Shown piece after piece: positions 1 to 8,089 of a stretch of DNA of 33,110 bases. How positions within the stretch are numbered: position 1 is the first letter of the stretch; the number at the start of each line of letters is the position of its first letter. The stretch spans positions 1-33,110 of the forward strand of contig CAYXDO010000126.1 of the NCBI GenBank assembly GCA_964463485.1, in the 5' to 3' direction. The position numbers were made by a program, and so were the translations under genes. The notes beneath the pieces were generated by a model. The model was not told the DNA's origin and did not search any database. It saw only the letters and a list, made by a program, of their open reading frames with translations. The DNA is from CAYXDO01 sp964463485 (GTDB taxonomy: Bacteria; Myxococcota; Kuafuiibacteriia; Kuafuiibacteriales; Kuafuiibacteriaceae).

Positions 1-328
1 CGTCGCACACCGATCGATCGCCTCAAGTCCTCGTTCTATCTATTCTTTTTTCGACCAGCTTCCCCGCAGCGCACTCAGATCCAGGCCCGGCTGCACCCAA
101 ATCATTGCCACGGTAACGGCGAGCCAAGGCTACGGCGAGCGAAGGCTACGTCGATGCGCAGGGACGTCGCGCCGAGCAGGCTCTTGCTGAACAACGCTGA
201 CTCGGCGTGGATGTCATGCAGGGCTTTCGGCTCGTTCCGGGAGTTACGCAAGCTCTGCGTCGAACCCGGACAGAGCGTGCCGATACCGTGTCCTTGGCAG
301 GGGCACAGCGGTTGCTACGGGTCCGCCC
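1..328. other. Leader region upstream of the benzoyl-CoA operon, no gene recognised
   Basis: I see no convincing coding region here. Open frames exist on both strands but their translations are Arg/Ser-rich and resemble no family I know. A 16-base direct repeat lies at 116-131 and 132-147 with one mismatch. An AT-richer patch lies near 36-52. The promoter of the had-to-bcrD operon may be in this stretch or upstream of the window; I could not pick a credible -35/-10 pair. Confidence 0.4.
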
Positions 329-1417
329 ATGCCCGCCGTGCCAGCATCGATCTCCTGCTATGTGCTCGAAGGTCCGAATCAGCTGAGTCGATCGCAGCGG
401 CCCGTGCCAGCGCTTGGACAGCACGAGCTGCTCGTCGAGGTCGCAGGTTGCGGCGTCTGCCATACGGACATTGGCTTTTTCGCCGAGGGAGTCAGGCCGA
501 AGCACCCGCTTCCACTGACCTTGGGACACGAGATTTCTGGCCGAGTGGTGCTGGCGGGAGATGGGGCCCGAGAGCTCGAAGGACGAGCAGTCGTCGTGTC
601 GGCGGTGACGCCCTGCGGTGAGTGTCTGCTCTGCCGAAGCGGACGAGGCTCCGTATGTCGCAGTCAAGTCTTCGTGGGCTCGGACTCACACGGTGGGTTC
701 GCGAGCCACGCGGTGGTGCCGGCGCGGGGCGTGGCGGTCGTCGACGAAGTGCGGATGGCTCGCCAAGGCGTGAGCTTGCCGTCGCTCGGGGTGCTCGCCG
801 ATGCGGTGGCGACGGCTTACCAGGCGCTGGTCAGGGCTGGGCTCCGAGACGGGGATGTGGCGATCTTCATCGGGACCGGTGGAGTCGGCGGCTTCGGCGT
901 CCAGATCGCTCGGGCTCTGGGAGCCCACGCGATCGCCTTGGACGTCGATGACGAGCGGCTCGCGACCATTGCGGATTTTGGCGCGGAGATGACTCTCAAT
1001 CCGCGCGGGCTCGATCCCAAAGACGTCAGGAAACGGATCAACGAGGTCGTGAAGGCGAACTTGTGGCCCGACGTGTCGTGGAGGATCGTGGAGACGAGCG
1101 GGACCGCCGCCGGCCAGGAGCTCGGGTTCGGGTTGCTGGGTTACGACTCGAATCTCTCGGTGGTGGGCTACACGCTCGACAAGGTCTCCGTGCGACTCTC
1201 TAACCTCATGGCTTTTCACGCCACCGCGCAGGGCAACTGGGGATGCCTTCCTGAGCATTTTCCGCAGGTGCTGGAGCTCGTCGCCTCGGGCCGCGTGCGC
1301 GTGGCCCCTTTCGTCGAGGAGCGACCGATGAGTCGAATCCTCGAGACCTTCAACGCGATCAAGGACAAGACCATCAAGAAGCGGCCCGTGCTGATCCCGG
1401 ATTTCGGCATCGCTTGA
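329..1417 (+). CDS. had: 6-hydroxycyclohex-1-ene-1-carbonyl-CoA dehydrogenase
   Basis: This 362-residue zinc-type alcohol dehydrogenase oxidises 6-hydroxycyclohex-1-ene-1-carbonyl-CoA to the 6-oxo compound with NAD+, in the cytoplasm, as the second step after benzoyl-CoA reduction. The medium-chain dehydrogenase layout is clear. CGVCHTD (41-47) and GHE (66-68) supply catalytic-zinc ligands. Cys96, Cys99, Cys102 and Cys110 form the structural-zinc lobe. GTGGVGGFG (181-189) is the nucleotide-binding glycine loop. Family members are about 368 residues, so it looks complete. The family alone would allow other alcohol dehydrogenases. The specific call rests on the operon, where oah follows after 22 bases, then dch and bcrCBAD. 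It is the first gene of the visible operon. Confidence 0.9.
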   Translation: MPAVPASISCYVLEGPNQLSRSQRPVPALGQHELLVEVAGCGVCHTDIGFFAEGVRPKHPLPLTLGHEISGRVVLAGDGARELEGRAVVVSAVTPCGECLLCRSGRGSVCRSQVFVGSDSHGGFASHAVVPARGVAVVDEVRMARQGVSLPSLGVLADAVATAYQALVRAGLRDGDVAIFIGTGGVGGFGVQIARALGAHAIALDVDDERLATIADFGAEMTLNPRGLDPKDVRKRINEVVKANLWPDVSWRIVETSGTAAGQELGFGLLGYDSNLSVVGYTLDKVSVRLSNLMAFHATAQGNWGCLPEHFPQVLELVASGRVRVAPFVEERPMSRILETFNAIKDKTIKKRPVLIPDFGIA

Positions 1418-1439
1418 GCTGACCTCGAGGCACATTCAC

Positions 1440-2540
1440 ATGCAGAGTGCAACTTTCAAGAATCACGATTTGGTGGAGAACAAGAGTTATGACGGACGTG
1501 TCCGATACGAGCGTCGGCCGCTCCTGGACGACGACGGAGTCGAAGTTCCCGGACTCTTCGTGGCGTGGATAATCCTCGACAACCCAACCCAGTTCAACTC
1601 GTACACGACCGACATGGTCAAGGACGTCATTCTCGCCTTCCGATCGGCATCCAGCGCGGCCGACGTGGTCTCGGTGGTCTTCACCGGCGCGGGCGAGCGG
1701 TCGTTCTGCACGGGTGGCAACACGAAGGAATATGCGGAGCACTACGCCGGGCGACCCGACGAGTACGCCGCCTACATGCGACTCTTCAACGACATGGTGA
1801 GCGGCATCCTCGCCTGCGACAAACCGGTGATTTGTCGGGTCAATGGAATGCGGATTGCGGGCGGACAAGAGATCGGGATGGCCTGTGACTTCACGGTTTC
1901 GAGCGACCTGGCCACGTACGGCCAGGCCGGTCCCAAGCATGGATCCGCACCCGACGGCGGATCCACCGACTTTCTGCCGCTCTTCGTGGGCGTCGAGCGT
2001 GCGATGCAGAGCTGTTCGCTGTGCGAGACGTGGACAGCCTATCAGGCCCAAGCGTATGGGTTGGTGACCGACGTCGTCCCGGTCCTGACTCTCGACGGCG
2101 CTTTCGTCCCGAACCCGTTGGTGGTCACGGACCAGTGGCTGAAGGGGGGCAGGCTCTGCTATGGGCAGCCGAAAACCGGCGAAGCCCTCGCGCAAGGCAA
2201 GGCCGAGCTCGAACGAGGGAAGATCGACCTCGCTCCTCTCGACGCCGCGGTGAGTGGGTTGATTCGAAGGTTGGCGGCGACGATGCCGGGCTGCCTCTCG
2301 AAGACGATCCAATCCGTCAGAAAACACAAGCTCGAGCACTGGGATCGGAACAAAGAGACCAACCGGGCCTGGCTGGCGCTGAACATGATGACCGAAGCCA
2401 AGCTGGGATTTCGCGCCTTCAACGAGGGGCCAAAGGGTAGGCGGGAGGTCGACTTTCACGAGCTTCGGAGGCGCCTCGCGGCCGGGGAGAAATGGACCGA
2501 CGAGTTCGTGAGCTCGCTGATTCCACGAGGAGCTCGATGA
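1440..2540 (+). CDS. oah: 6-oxocyclohex-1-ene-1-carbonyl-CoA hydrolase (ring opening)
   Basis: This 366-residue crotonase-superfamily enzyme adds water to 6-oxocyclohex-1-ene-1-carbonyl-CoA and hydrolytically cleaves the ring, giving 3-hydroxypimelyl-CoA. It is longer than ordinary enoyl-CoA hydratases, as expected for Oah (about 377 residues). Oxyanion-hole segments are FTGAGERSFCTGGNTKEYAE near 81-100 and RIAGGQEIGMACDF near 138-151. The stretch after it, YGQAGPKHGSAPDGGSTDF (160-178), is the kind of extended loop seen in Oah rather than in plain hydratases. The ATG at 1440 gives the natural length. The gene ends in an ATGA overlap with dch, so translation of the two is probably coupled. 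Confidence 0.92.
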   Translation: MQSATFKNHDLVENKSYDGRVRYERRPLLDDDGVEVPGLFVAWIILDNPTQFNSYTTDMVKDVILAFRSASSAADVVSVVFTGAGERSFCTGGNTKEYAEHYAGRPDEYAAYMRLFNDMVSGILACDKPVICRVNGMRIAGGQEIGMACDFTVSSDLATYGQAGPKHGSAPDGGSTDFLPLFVGVERAMQSCSLCETWTAYQAQAYGLVTDVVPVLTLDGAFVPNPLVVTDQWLKGGRLCYGQPKTGEALAQGKAELERGKIDLAPLDAAVSGLIRRLAATMPGCLSKTIQSVRKHKLEHWDRNKETNRAWLALNMMTEAKLGFRAFNEGPKGRREVDFHELRRRLAAGEKWTDEFVSSLIPRGAR

Positions 2541-3331
2541 GTAAGGTGACTTCGAATTTGGCCTTCGACGGCAGGGTCCTCGAGCTGACTCTGGACTCTC
2601 CCAAGGCCAACATCCTCGACGCGAGCATGATCGACGGCCTCTCGACGGAGCTGAAGGTGCACTCGGGCCAGCCCTTGCGCGCGATCGTGTTCTTGGGCGC
2701 GGGGGAGCACTTCAGCTTCGGAGCGAGCGTGCTCGAGCACACCGCGCCGTACGCCAAGGAGATGCTCTCACGCTTTCACGGGCTCTTCAGGCAGCTACTC
2801 GAGATCTCCGTGCCCACGTTCGCGGTCGTCAAGGGCCAGTGCCTTGGCGGGGGCATGGAGCTCGCGGCGTTTACCGAGGCCATCTTCGCCGCTCCAAACG
2901 CTCGCTTCGGGCAGCCGGAGATCAACCTCGCCGTGTTCCCGCCGATGGCGTCGCTCCTCCTGCCCTGGAAGATCGGAGCCGCGTTTGCGGCCGATCTGTG
3001 CCTCTCCGGGAGGACGGTGAGCGCGGAGGAAGCCCAAAGGATGGGACTCGTTCACGCCGTCGAGATGGATCCGAAGGCGGCCCTCGATCGATACTTGGTG
3101 GAGTATCTCCTCGAGAAGTCCGCGATCGCACTTCGATACGCGACCCAAGCCACACGGGTTGGACTCATTCGAGCCATGCGAGACGAGCTCCCGAAGCTCG
3201 AAGTAGCTTATCTCGAAGGACTCATGAAGTCGCACGACGCCAACGAAGGGCTGGCTGCATTCATCGAGAAACGGAAGCCAAGATATTCGGAGAGCTTCGA
3301 CCTCGCCGAATGGAAACCGGCGAACCTCTGA
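2537..3331 (+). CDS. dch: Cyclohexa-1,5-diene-1-carbonyl-CoA hydratase
   Basis: This 264-residue crotonase-fold hydratase adds water to cyclohexa-1,5-diene-1-carbonyl-CoA, the product of benzoyl-CoA reductase, giving 6-hydroxycyclohex-1-ene-1-carbonyl-CoA. Length matches the Thauera enzyme (about 258). The oxyanion-hole motifs are AGEHFSFGASVLEH (55-68) and KGQCLGGGMELA (99-110), followed by FGQPEINLAVFPP (124-136). I chose the ATG at 2537 because it overlaps the oah stop in an ATGA junction; a further upstream ATG at 2492 would overlap oah much more. A 44-base gap, the widest in the operon, separates it from bcrC and could hold an internal ribosome site or promoter. Confidence 0.9.
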   Translation: MSKVTSNLAFDGRVLELTLDSPKANILDASMIDGLSTELKVHSGQPLRAIVFLGAGEHFSFGASVLEHTAPYAKEMLSRFHGLFRQLLEISVPTFAVVKGQCLGGGMELAAFTEAIFAAPNARFGQPEINLAVFPPMASLLLPWKIGAAFAADLCLSGRTVSAEEAQRMGLVHAVEMDPKAALDRYLVEYLLEKSAIALRYATQATRVGLIRAMRDELPKLEVAYLEGLMKSHDANEGLAAFIEKRKPRYSESFDLAEWKPANL

Positions 3332-3375
3332 AGCATGTCGGCGTCGACCCTCAACCCGTTCGATAGGATGACGAA

Positions 3376-4536
3376 ATGGACTTGAAGAGCATCATCGATT
3401 TCGCCGATTCGCTCTACCACGACTTGTCGTTGGGGTCGGTGAAAGACTACTGCGAGACCAAGAGCGCCAAGGCGATCGGTTACATGCCGATTTACGCGCC
3501 GCGGGAGATCGTTCACGCGGCAGGGATGCTGCCGGTGGGGATCGTCGGTGCGGGCGGTCAGATCGAAATCATCCGCGGCGATGCGTATTACCAAAGTTAT
3601 ATCTGCCAGATTCCGCGCAGCACGATCGAGCTCGCCCTCTCCCACCGGCTCGACGTCCTCGACGGGATGCTCTTTCCGGCGACCTGTGACGTGATTCGAA
3701 ACCTCTCGGGGATGTGGAAGGTGCTCTTCTCCGACAAATACGTTCGGTACCTCGACGTTCCGCAAATCTTCGACGACGAGACCGGCGGGGCCTTCTGGGC
3801 CCACGAGTTGAGATCGCTCCGCGACGATCTCGCGGAGCGCGCCGGAAGAAAAGTGTCCGACGACGACCTCCTTCGGTCCATCGCGGCCTACGACGACAAC
3901 CGTCGCGCGCTCAACTCGCTGATGGAGATCCGGCGCGACGAACCCTGGCGGGCGCCCACCCACGAAGCCTACCTCGTGCTTCGGGCCGGTAACGTGCTCC
4001 CGGTCGAGGAGCACACGAAGCTGATCCGCGACTATTGTGGAGCGGTCCTCGACGCTGACCGACCCATGCGGGACCACACCCGAGTCGTGGTCGTCGGCGC
4101 GTTCTGCGAGCAACCTCCGCTCGGACTCATCCAAACGCTCGAACGCGCAGGGTGCGCGATCGTTTGGGACGACCTCCTGCTCGGCGCGCGCTGGATCGAA
4201 GGCGACGTCGGCGCTCACGGGGATCCCATCGCCAACCTGGCCGGGGCCTACCTGCGGAAGAGTGTATCGACGGCCGTCAAGTACGAACCCAAACGACGCC
4301 GCGGTGAGTACCTCGTGGATGTGGTGAAGGACTCGAAGGCAGAGGGTGTGATCTTCGCGGCGCCGAGCTTCTGCGACCCGGCGCTGTTGGAGCAGCCGAT
4401 GTTGGCGAACGCGCTCGATCGCGCGAAGATTCCTTGGACGGCGTTCAAATACGCTGAGAACCTCGGTCAGTTTCAAGTCATTCGCGAGCAAGCGGGGACG
4501 TTCGCCGACTCGGTTCGGCTTTGGAGTGAGCAATGA
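3376..4536 (+). CDS. bcrC: Benzoyl-CoA reductase, subunit C
   Basis: This 386-residue subunit belongs to the HgdB/BcrB/BcrC superfamily and forms, with BcrB, the module that binds benzoyl-CoA and an iron-sulfur centre. Its length matches Thauera BcrC (about 384). Landmarks are MPIYAPREIVHAAGMLPVG near 37-55, FPATCDVIRNLSGMWK near 98-113 and FAAPSFCDPALLEQPML near 327-343. The cysteines in the last two segments are the probable cluster ligands. The final 70 residues carry the family's typical AFKYAENLGQFQ region. The gene ends in an ATGA overlap with bcrB. Discrimination from 2-hydroxyacyl-CoA dehydratase subunits comes from context: dch, had and oah are adjacent. Confidence 0.92.
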   Translation: MDLKSIIDFADSLYHDLSLGSVKDYCETKSAKAIGYMPIYAPREIVHAAGMLPVGIVGAGGQIEIIRGDAYYQSYICQIPRSTIELALSHRLDVLDGMLFPATCDVIRNLSGMWKVLFSDKYVRYLDVPQIFDDETGGAFWAHELRSLRDDLAERAGRKVSDDDLLRSIAAYDDNRRALNSLMEIRRDEPWRAPTHEAYLVLRAGNVLPVEEHTKLIRDYCGAVLDADRPMRDHTRVVVVGAFCEQPPLGLIQTLERAGCAIVWDDLLLGARWIEGDVGAHGDPIANLAGAYLRKSVSTAVKYEPKRRRGEYLVDVVKDSKAEGVIFAAPSFCDPALLEQPMLANALDRAKIPWTAFKYAENLGQFQVIREQAGTFADSVRLWSEQ

Positions 4537-5891
4537 GTCAGGCGAGCCAGTCGGAGGGCGCGACCGCGCCCGCCAAGGGCCCGAAGTCGGTCCACGCGGA
4601 GAAAGACGACAGCCAGCGCAAGCAGAAGGAGATGATCGCCGATCACTTCGCCCGGCTATCGCGCGCGAAAACCGAAGGAAAGCCGGTCGTCTATACTTTC
4701 GTCCCGGGAAACGTCGTCGAGCTCCTGCTCTCGTTCGACATTCTGCCGGTGTATCCGGAGATCAACGCGCTCCAGTCGGGCATGCGGAAGCGCTCGGGAG
4801 GGTACATCGCGGAGGCCGAAAAAGTTGGCCACTCCGAAGACGTGTGCACCTACGTGAAGAGCGATATCGGAATGCTTCGGTCCGGTAACTTGGGGCCGAC
4901 CGGCGAACCGCTTCCCAAGCCCGACCTCTTGCTGCTCTCTTATACCGGCTGCTTCACGTTCTTGAAGTGGTTCGAGCTCCTGCGAGAGGAGTATGACTGC
5001 CCGATCGCGATGTTACACGTCCCGTATCAGGGCGACGGTCGCTTTTCGCCCGAGATGCGCCGCTACGTCGTCGATCAGCTCCACCGTGAAGTCATTCCGA
5101 AATTGGAGAAAATAAGCGGAAAGAAATACGATGAGGACCGACTCGGCGACATGATGAAGCTCTCCGCCAAGGCAGAGGACGACATGGTCTGGGTCCTCGA
5201 GTCGGCCAAGCACCGGCCTTCACCGATCGATGCCTACTTCGGCGGCGTCTATTACATCGGACCGATGTTCACCGCCTTCCGCGGGACGCAGGCAGCGGTC
5301 GACTACTACGCCATGCTCAAGCGCGAGATCGAGGGCCGGATCGCAGCCAAGAAGGGACCCATCACTCCCGAAGGAGAGCTCACCGAGGAGCGGTATCGGC
5401 TCGTGGTCGAAGGGCCTCCCAACTGGACGAGCTTCTACGAGTTCTGGAAGATGTTCTCGGACGAGGGCGCGGTCCCGGTCGCGAGCACCTACACCAAAGT
5501 CGGCGGCACGTATGACTTTGGGTTTCGACACGACCCCACCCGACCGCTCGAGTCCCTGGCTGAGTACTGCGGAGGTTGTTATACGAACCTCAACCTGCCC
5601 ACACGGATCGACATCATCGAAAAGTACGTTCGCGAGTACGAGGCAGATGGGTTGCTCGTGAACTCCGTGAAGAGCTGCAACAGCTTCTCTGCGGGTCAGT
5701 TGCTCATGCTGCGCGAGGTCGAAAAACGCACCGGAAAACCGGCCGGGTTCATCGAGACCGATCTCGTCGACCCACGGTATTTCTCCGCGGCGAACGTGAA
5801 GAACCGGTTGGAGAGTTACCTCCAGATGATCTCGCAGAAACGAGGGAGCGCCAAGCGCGTCCTGCCGCTCGAGGGGAGGATTTCGACGTGA
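4533..5891 (+). CDS. bcrB: Benzoyl-CoA reductase, subunit B
   Basis: This 452-residue protein is the second catalytic-module subunit of class I benzoyl-CoA reductase, which with BcrC takes ATP-activated electrons and reduces the aromatic ring to the diene. It belongs to the HgdB-like superfamily. Visible landmarks are FVPGNVVELLLSFDILPVYPE near 55-75, LLSYTGCFTFLKWFELL near 132-148, EYCGGCYTNLNLP near 343-355 and VNSVKSCNSFSAGQ near 378-391. The cysteines in these are candidate Fe-S ligands. The N-terminus has a charged, Lys/Glu-rich extension of about 35 residues, which explains why it is slightly longer than Thauera BcrB (about 435). It begins in the stop codon of bcrC and ends in a GTGA overlap with bcrA. 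Confidence 0.92.
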   Translation: MSQASQSEGATAPAKGPKSVHAEKDDSQRKQKEMIADHFARLSRAKTEGKPVVYTFVPGNVVELLLSFDILPVYPEINALQSGMRKRSGGYIAEAEKVGHSEDVCTYVKSDIGMLRSGNLGPTGEPLPKPDLLLLSYTGCFTFLKWFELLREEYDCPIAMLHVPYQGDGRFSPEMRRYVVDQLHREVIPKLEKISGKKYDEDRLGDMMKLSAKAEDDMVWVLESAKHRPSPIDAYFGGVYYIGPMFTAFRGTQAAVDYYAMLKREIEGRIAAKKGPITPEGELTEERYRLVVEGPPNWTSFYEFWKMFSDEGAVPVASTYTKVGGTYDFGFRHDPTRPLESLAEYCGGCYTNLNLPTRIDIIEKYVREYEADGLLVNSVKSCNSFSAGQLLMLREVEKRTGKPAGFIETDLVDPRYFSAANVKNRLESYLQMISQKRGSAKRVLPLEGRIST

Positions 5892-7171
5892 AGACGTTCT
5901 TGGGAACGGATCTCGGCTCCACGACGACGAAGTCCATCCTGCTCGACGAAGCGGAGCAGGTGCTCGGGCGAGGGATCACCAACAGCCGCAGCAACTACGA
6001 GCTCGCCGCCGAGATCGCCCGCGACGAGGCGTATATCGGGGCGAAGTTCGAGCTCCTGGGTCGGCGCCTGGGCGCGGCGCTCGGGGAAGAGACGCGCGAA
6101 CGACTCTCCAAGACCCTGCTGCACCAGTTTCGACGCGCCCAGCACCTTACTCAGCTCGAAGCTCTCAAGGAAAAGCTCCTCGCCATCGCCGAGGGTCGGG
6201 AGTCGCTCCGGTCCGCGCTCGCCAAAGTGCTCGACGAGATGGAGCGCGAGGCCAAGCGTCCCAAGCTCGAGAAGGACAAGTCGGAGTTCTTCCACGACCG
6301 CGCAGCGAGCGCGTTCTCTCGCGCAGCCGAGCACGCGGAGGGGCAGGGCGCCTCGTTCGACGACCTGATGGGTTGCTTCGACAAGGCGATCTTGGTCGTC
6401 GAAAACTCCAAGATGGACCTCACCTTCGAGTCGAACATCGATCCAGCCGCCGCGGTGGCGCGGCGCGGTGAGTCCGACCATATCAAGGCGGTCTTGGACG
6501 AGTCGGTGCGCGCGGTGAAGGCAGATCCACTCGAGGTGACTCGTTCCATCGGGACTGGCTACGGGCGCAGAAGGCTCCCGTTTCCCAAGGAAGACATCCG
6601 AAGTGAGATCCTGTGCCACGGCCTCGGGGCCCACGTGCAGTTCCCAAAAACCGCGACCGTGCTCGATATCGGCGGCCAGGACACCAAAGCCATTCAAGTC
6701 GACGACCGAGGCATCGTCACCAGCTTCCAAATGAACGATCGGTGCGCGGCGGGGTGCGGACGATATCTGGGTTATATCGCGGACGAAATGAACCTGGGCG
6801 TCCACGAGCTCGGGCCGCTGGCGATGGAGTCCACGCGGTTCGTGAAGATCAACAGCACCTGCACCGTGTTCGCGGGCGCGGAGCTCCGCGATCGGTTGTC
6901 GATGGGTCAGCGGCGAGAAGACATCCTCGCGGGCCTCCACCGCGCGATCATCTTGCGAGCCATGGCTCTGTTGGCGAGATCGGGCGGGATATATGACGAG
7001 TTCACCTTCACCGGGGGCGTGGCGAACAACGTCGCCGCGGTCAAGGCGCTGAGACAACTCATCGAAGAGAATTACGGATCGCGGACGCTCAACATCTCCG
7101 CGAGCTCCATCTACACGGGCGCGCACGGGGCGGCCTTGTTTGCGAAGCGAGCTTGGGAGGCTGCGGCATGA
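5888..7171 (+). CDS. bcrA: Benzoyl-CoA reductase, subunit A (ATPase/activator)
   Basis: This 427-residue protein is one of two ASKHA-fold ATPase subunits that bridge a [4Fe-4S] cluster and couple ATP hydrolysis to low-potential electron transfer. The phosphate loop TDLGSTTTK lies at 7-15. A long helical insertion, about 40-220, is followed by DIGGQDTKAI (260-269). Cluster cysteines are Cys286 (in NDRCAAGCGR) and Cys325 (in NSTCTVFAGAE). The length and insertion fit the Thauera-type A subunit (about 438). The GTG start at 5888 is chosen because it overlaps the bcrB stop and places the phosphate loop at the usual distance from the N-terminus. A third cysteine, Cys290, replaces the common Thr of the AAGTG motif. 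It ends in an ATGA overlap with bcrD. Confidence 0.93.
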   Translation: MKTFLGTDLGSTTTKSILLDEAEQVLGRGITNSRSNYELAAEIARDEAYIGAKFELLGRRLGAALGEETRERLSKTLLHQFRRAQHLTQLEALKEKLLAIAEGRESLRSALAKVLDEMEREAKRPKLEKDKSEFFHDRAASAFSRAAEHAEGQGASFDDLMGCFDKAILVVENSKMDLTFESNIDPAAAVARRGESDHIKAVLDESVRAVKADPLEVTRSIGTGYGRRRLPFPKEDIRSEILCHGLGAHVQFPKTATVLDIGGQDTKAIQVDDRGIVTSFQMNDRCAAGCGRYLGYIADEMNLGVHELGPLAMESTRFVKINSTCTVFAGAELRDRLSMGQRREDILAGLHRAIILRAMALLARSGGIYDEFTFTGGVANNVAAVKALRQLIEENYGSRTLNISASSIYTGAHGAALFAKRAWEAAA

Positions 7172-8016
7172 TCGTCACGGCAGGAGTGGACGTCGGCGCC
7201 AGCGCGATCAAGGTCGCGCTGATGGAGAGCCCAGAGAACGGAGGCCGCGAGCGCGTCGGCGCGAGAGTGTTGGCCAAGTCGACCGAACGCATTCGTCGCC
7301 GCGATCCGAAGGAGGTCGTGGACCTCGCGCTTCGGCGGGCGTTCGAGCTCGCCGGGGTCGAGGAGAGTACGATTCAGTACCTCGCGACGACCGGAGAGGG
7401 AGAGCTCGTCGAGCGTCGAGTGGGTCACTTCTACGGTATGACGACCCACGCGCGCGGGGCATCCTTCCTGGATCCCGCGGTGCGCTCGGTCATCGACGTC
7501 GGCGCGCTGCATGGACGCGCCATCAAGATGGACGAGCGTTCCAAGGTGCTCGGTTATCGCATGACGAGCCAGTGTGCGTCGGGATCCGGGCAATTTCTAG
7601 AAAACATCGCTCGATATCTCGGCGTGTCGCTCCACGAAATCGGCCCCTTGTCGCGGTCGGCCGCCAAAGGGGAGAAGATCTCCGGCATTTGTGCGGTGCT
7701 CGCGGAGACCGACGTCATCAACATGGTGTCCCGGTCGATTCCGGTCCCGAGTATTCTCCGCGGAATTCATGATTCCATGGCCAGCCGGCTCGTGAAGCTG
7801 CTCCGAAGCCTCGAGGTGCAGGGCACCGTGATGGTGACGGGAGGTTTGTCGGCGGATGTCGGTCTGGTGGGGGCGATGCAAGACTGCTTGGAAGAGAACG
7901 GCGTGAAGGAAGCGACGATCGGAACTCATCCAGACGCAGTGTACGCGGGCGCGTTCGGCGCCGCGCTTTGGGGAGCGTACCGGTTCGAGAAGCTGAACGC
8001 CCGCGCCGCGGCTTGA
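7168..8016 (+). CDS. bcrD: Benzoyl-CoA reductase, subunit D (ATPase/activator)
   Basis: This 282-residue protein, the same length as Thauera BcrD, is the second ASKHA ATPase subunit. With BcrA it forms the activator half of the reductase and holds the shared [4Fe-4S] cluster. Seen in the sequence: the nucleotide loop GVDVGASAIK (6-15), DVGALHGRAIK (110-120), Cys136 in SQCASGSGQF, Cys175 in SGICAVLAETD and a C-terminal VTGGLSADVGLV segment near 222-233. The two cysteines here plus two in BcrA make the four cluster ligands expected for the heterodimer. The start at 7168 overlaps the bcrA stop (ATGA). This is the last visible gene of the operon; two hairpins follow and then a convergent gene. 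Confidence 0.93.
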   Translation: MIVTAGVDVGASAIKVALMESPENGGRERVGARVLAKSTERIRRRDPKEVVDLALRRAFELAGVEESTIQYLATTGEGELVERRVGHFYGMTTHARGASFLDPAVRSVIDVGALHGRAIKMDERSKVLGYRMTSQCASGSGQFLENIARYLGVSLHEIGPLSRSAAKGEKISGICAVLAETDVINMVSRSIPVPSILRGIHDSMASRLVKLLRSLEVQGTVMVTGGLSADVGLVGAMQDCLEENGVKEATIGTHPDAVYAGAFGAALWGAYRFEKLNARAAA

Positions 8017-8024
8017 CTGTAACT

Positions 8025-8066
8025 CGGGGCGTTGCCCCGGGCTGGTTCGCTACGGACCTTCGGTCC
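8025..8066 (+). terminator. Two hairpins after bcrD, possible bidirectional terminator
   Basis: A 6-bp stem CGGGGC/GCCCCG with a GTT loop lies at 8025-8039, and a 5-bp stem GGACC/GGTCC with a TTC loop at 8054-8066. They sit between convergent genes bcrD and the Uma2-type gene. Neither has a T-tract, so intrinsic termination is only suggested. Confidence 0.4.
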
Positions 8067-8089
8067 TGAGGAGCTTCGTTGGTTGCTTG

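Noticed and set aside
3208..4533. Long minus-strand open frame opposite bcrC
   Set aside because: It is a shadow produced by high G/C at third positions of bcrC; it has no family resemblance.
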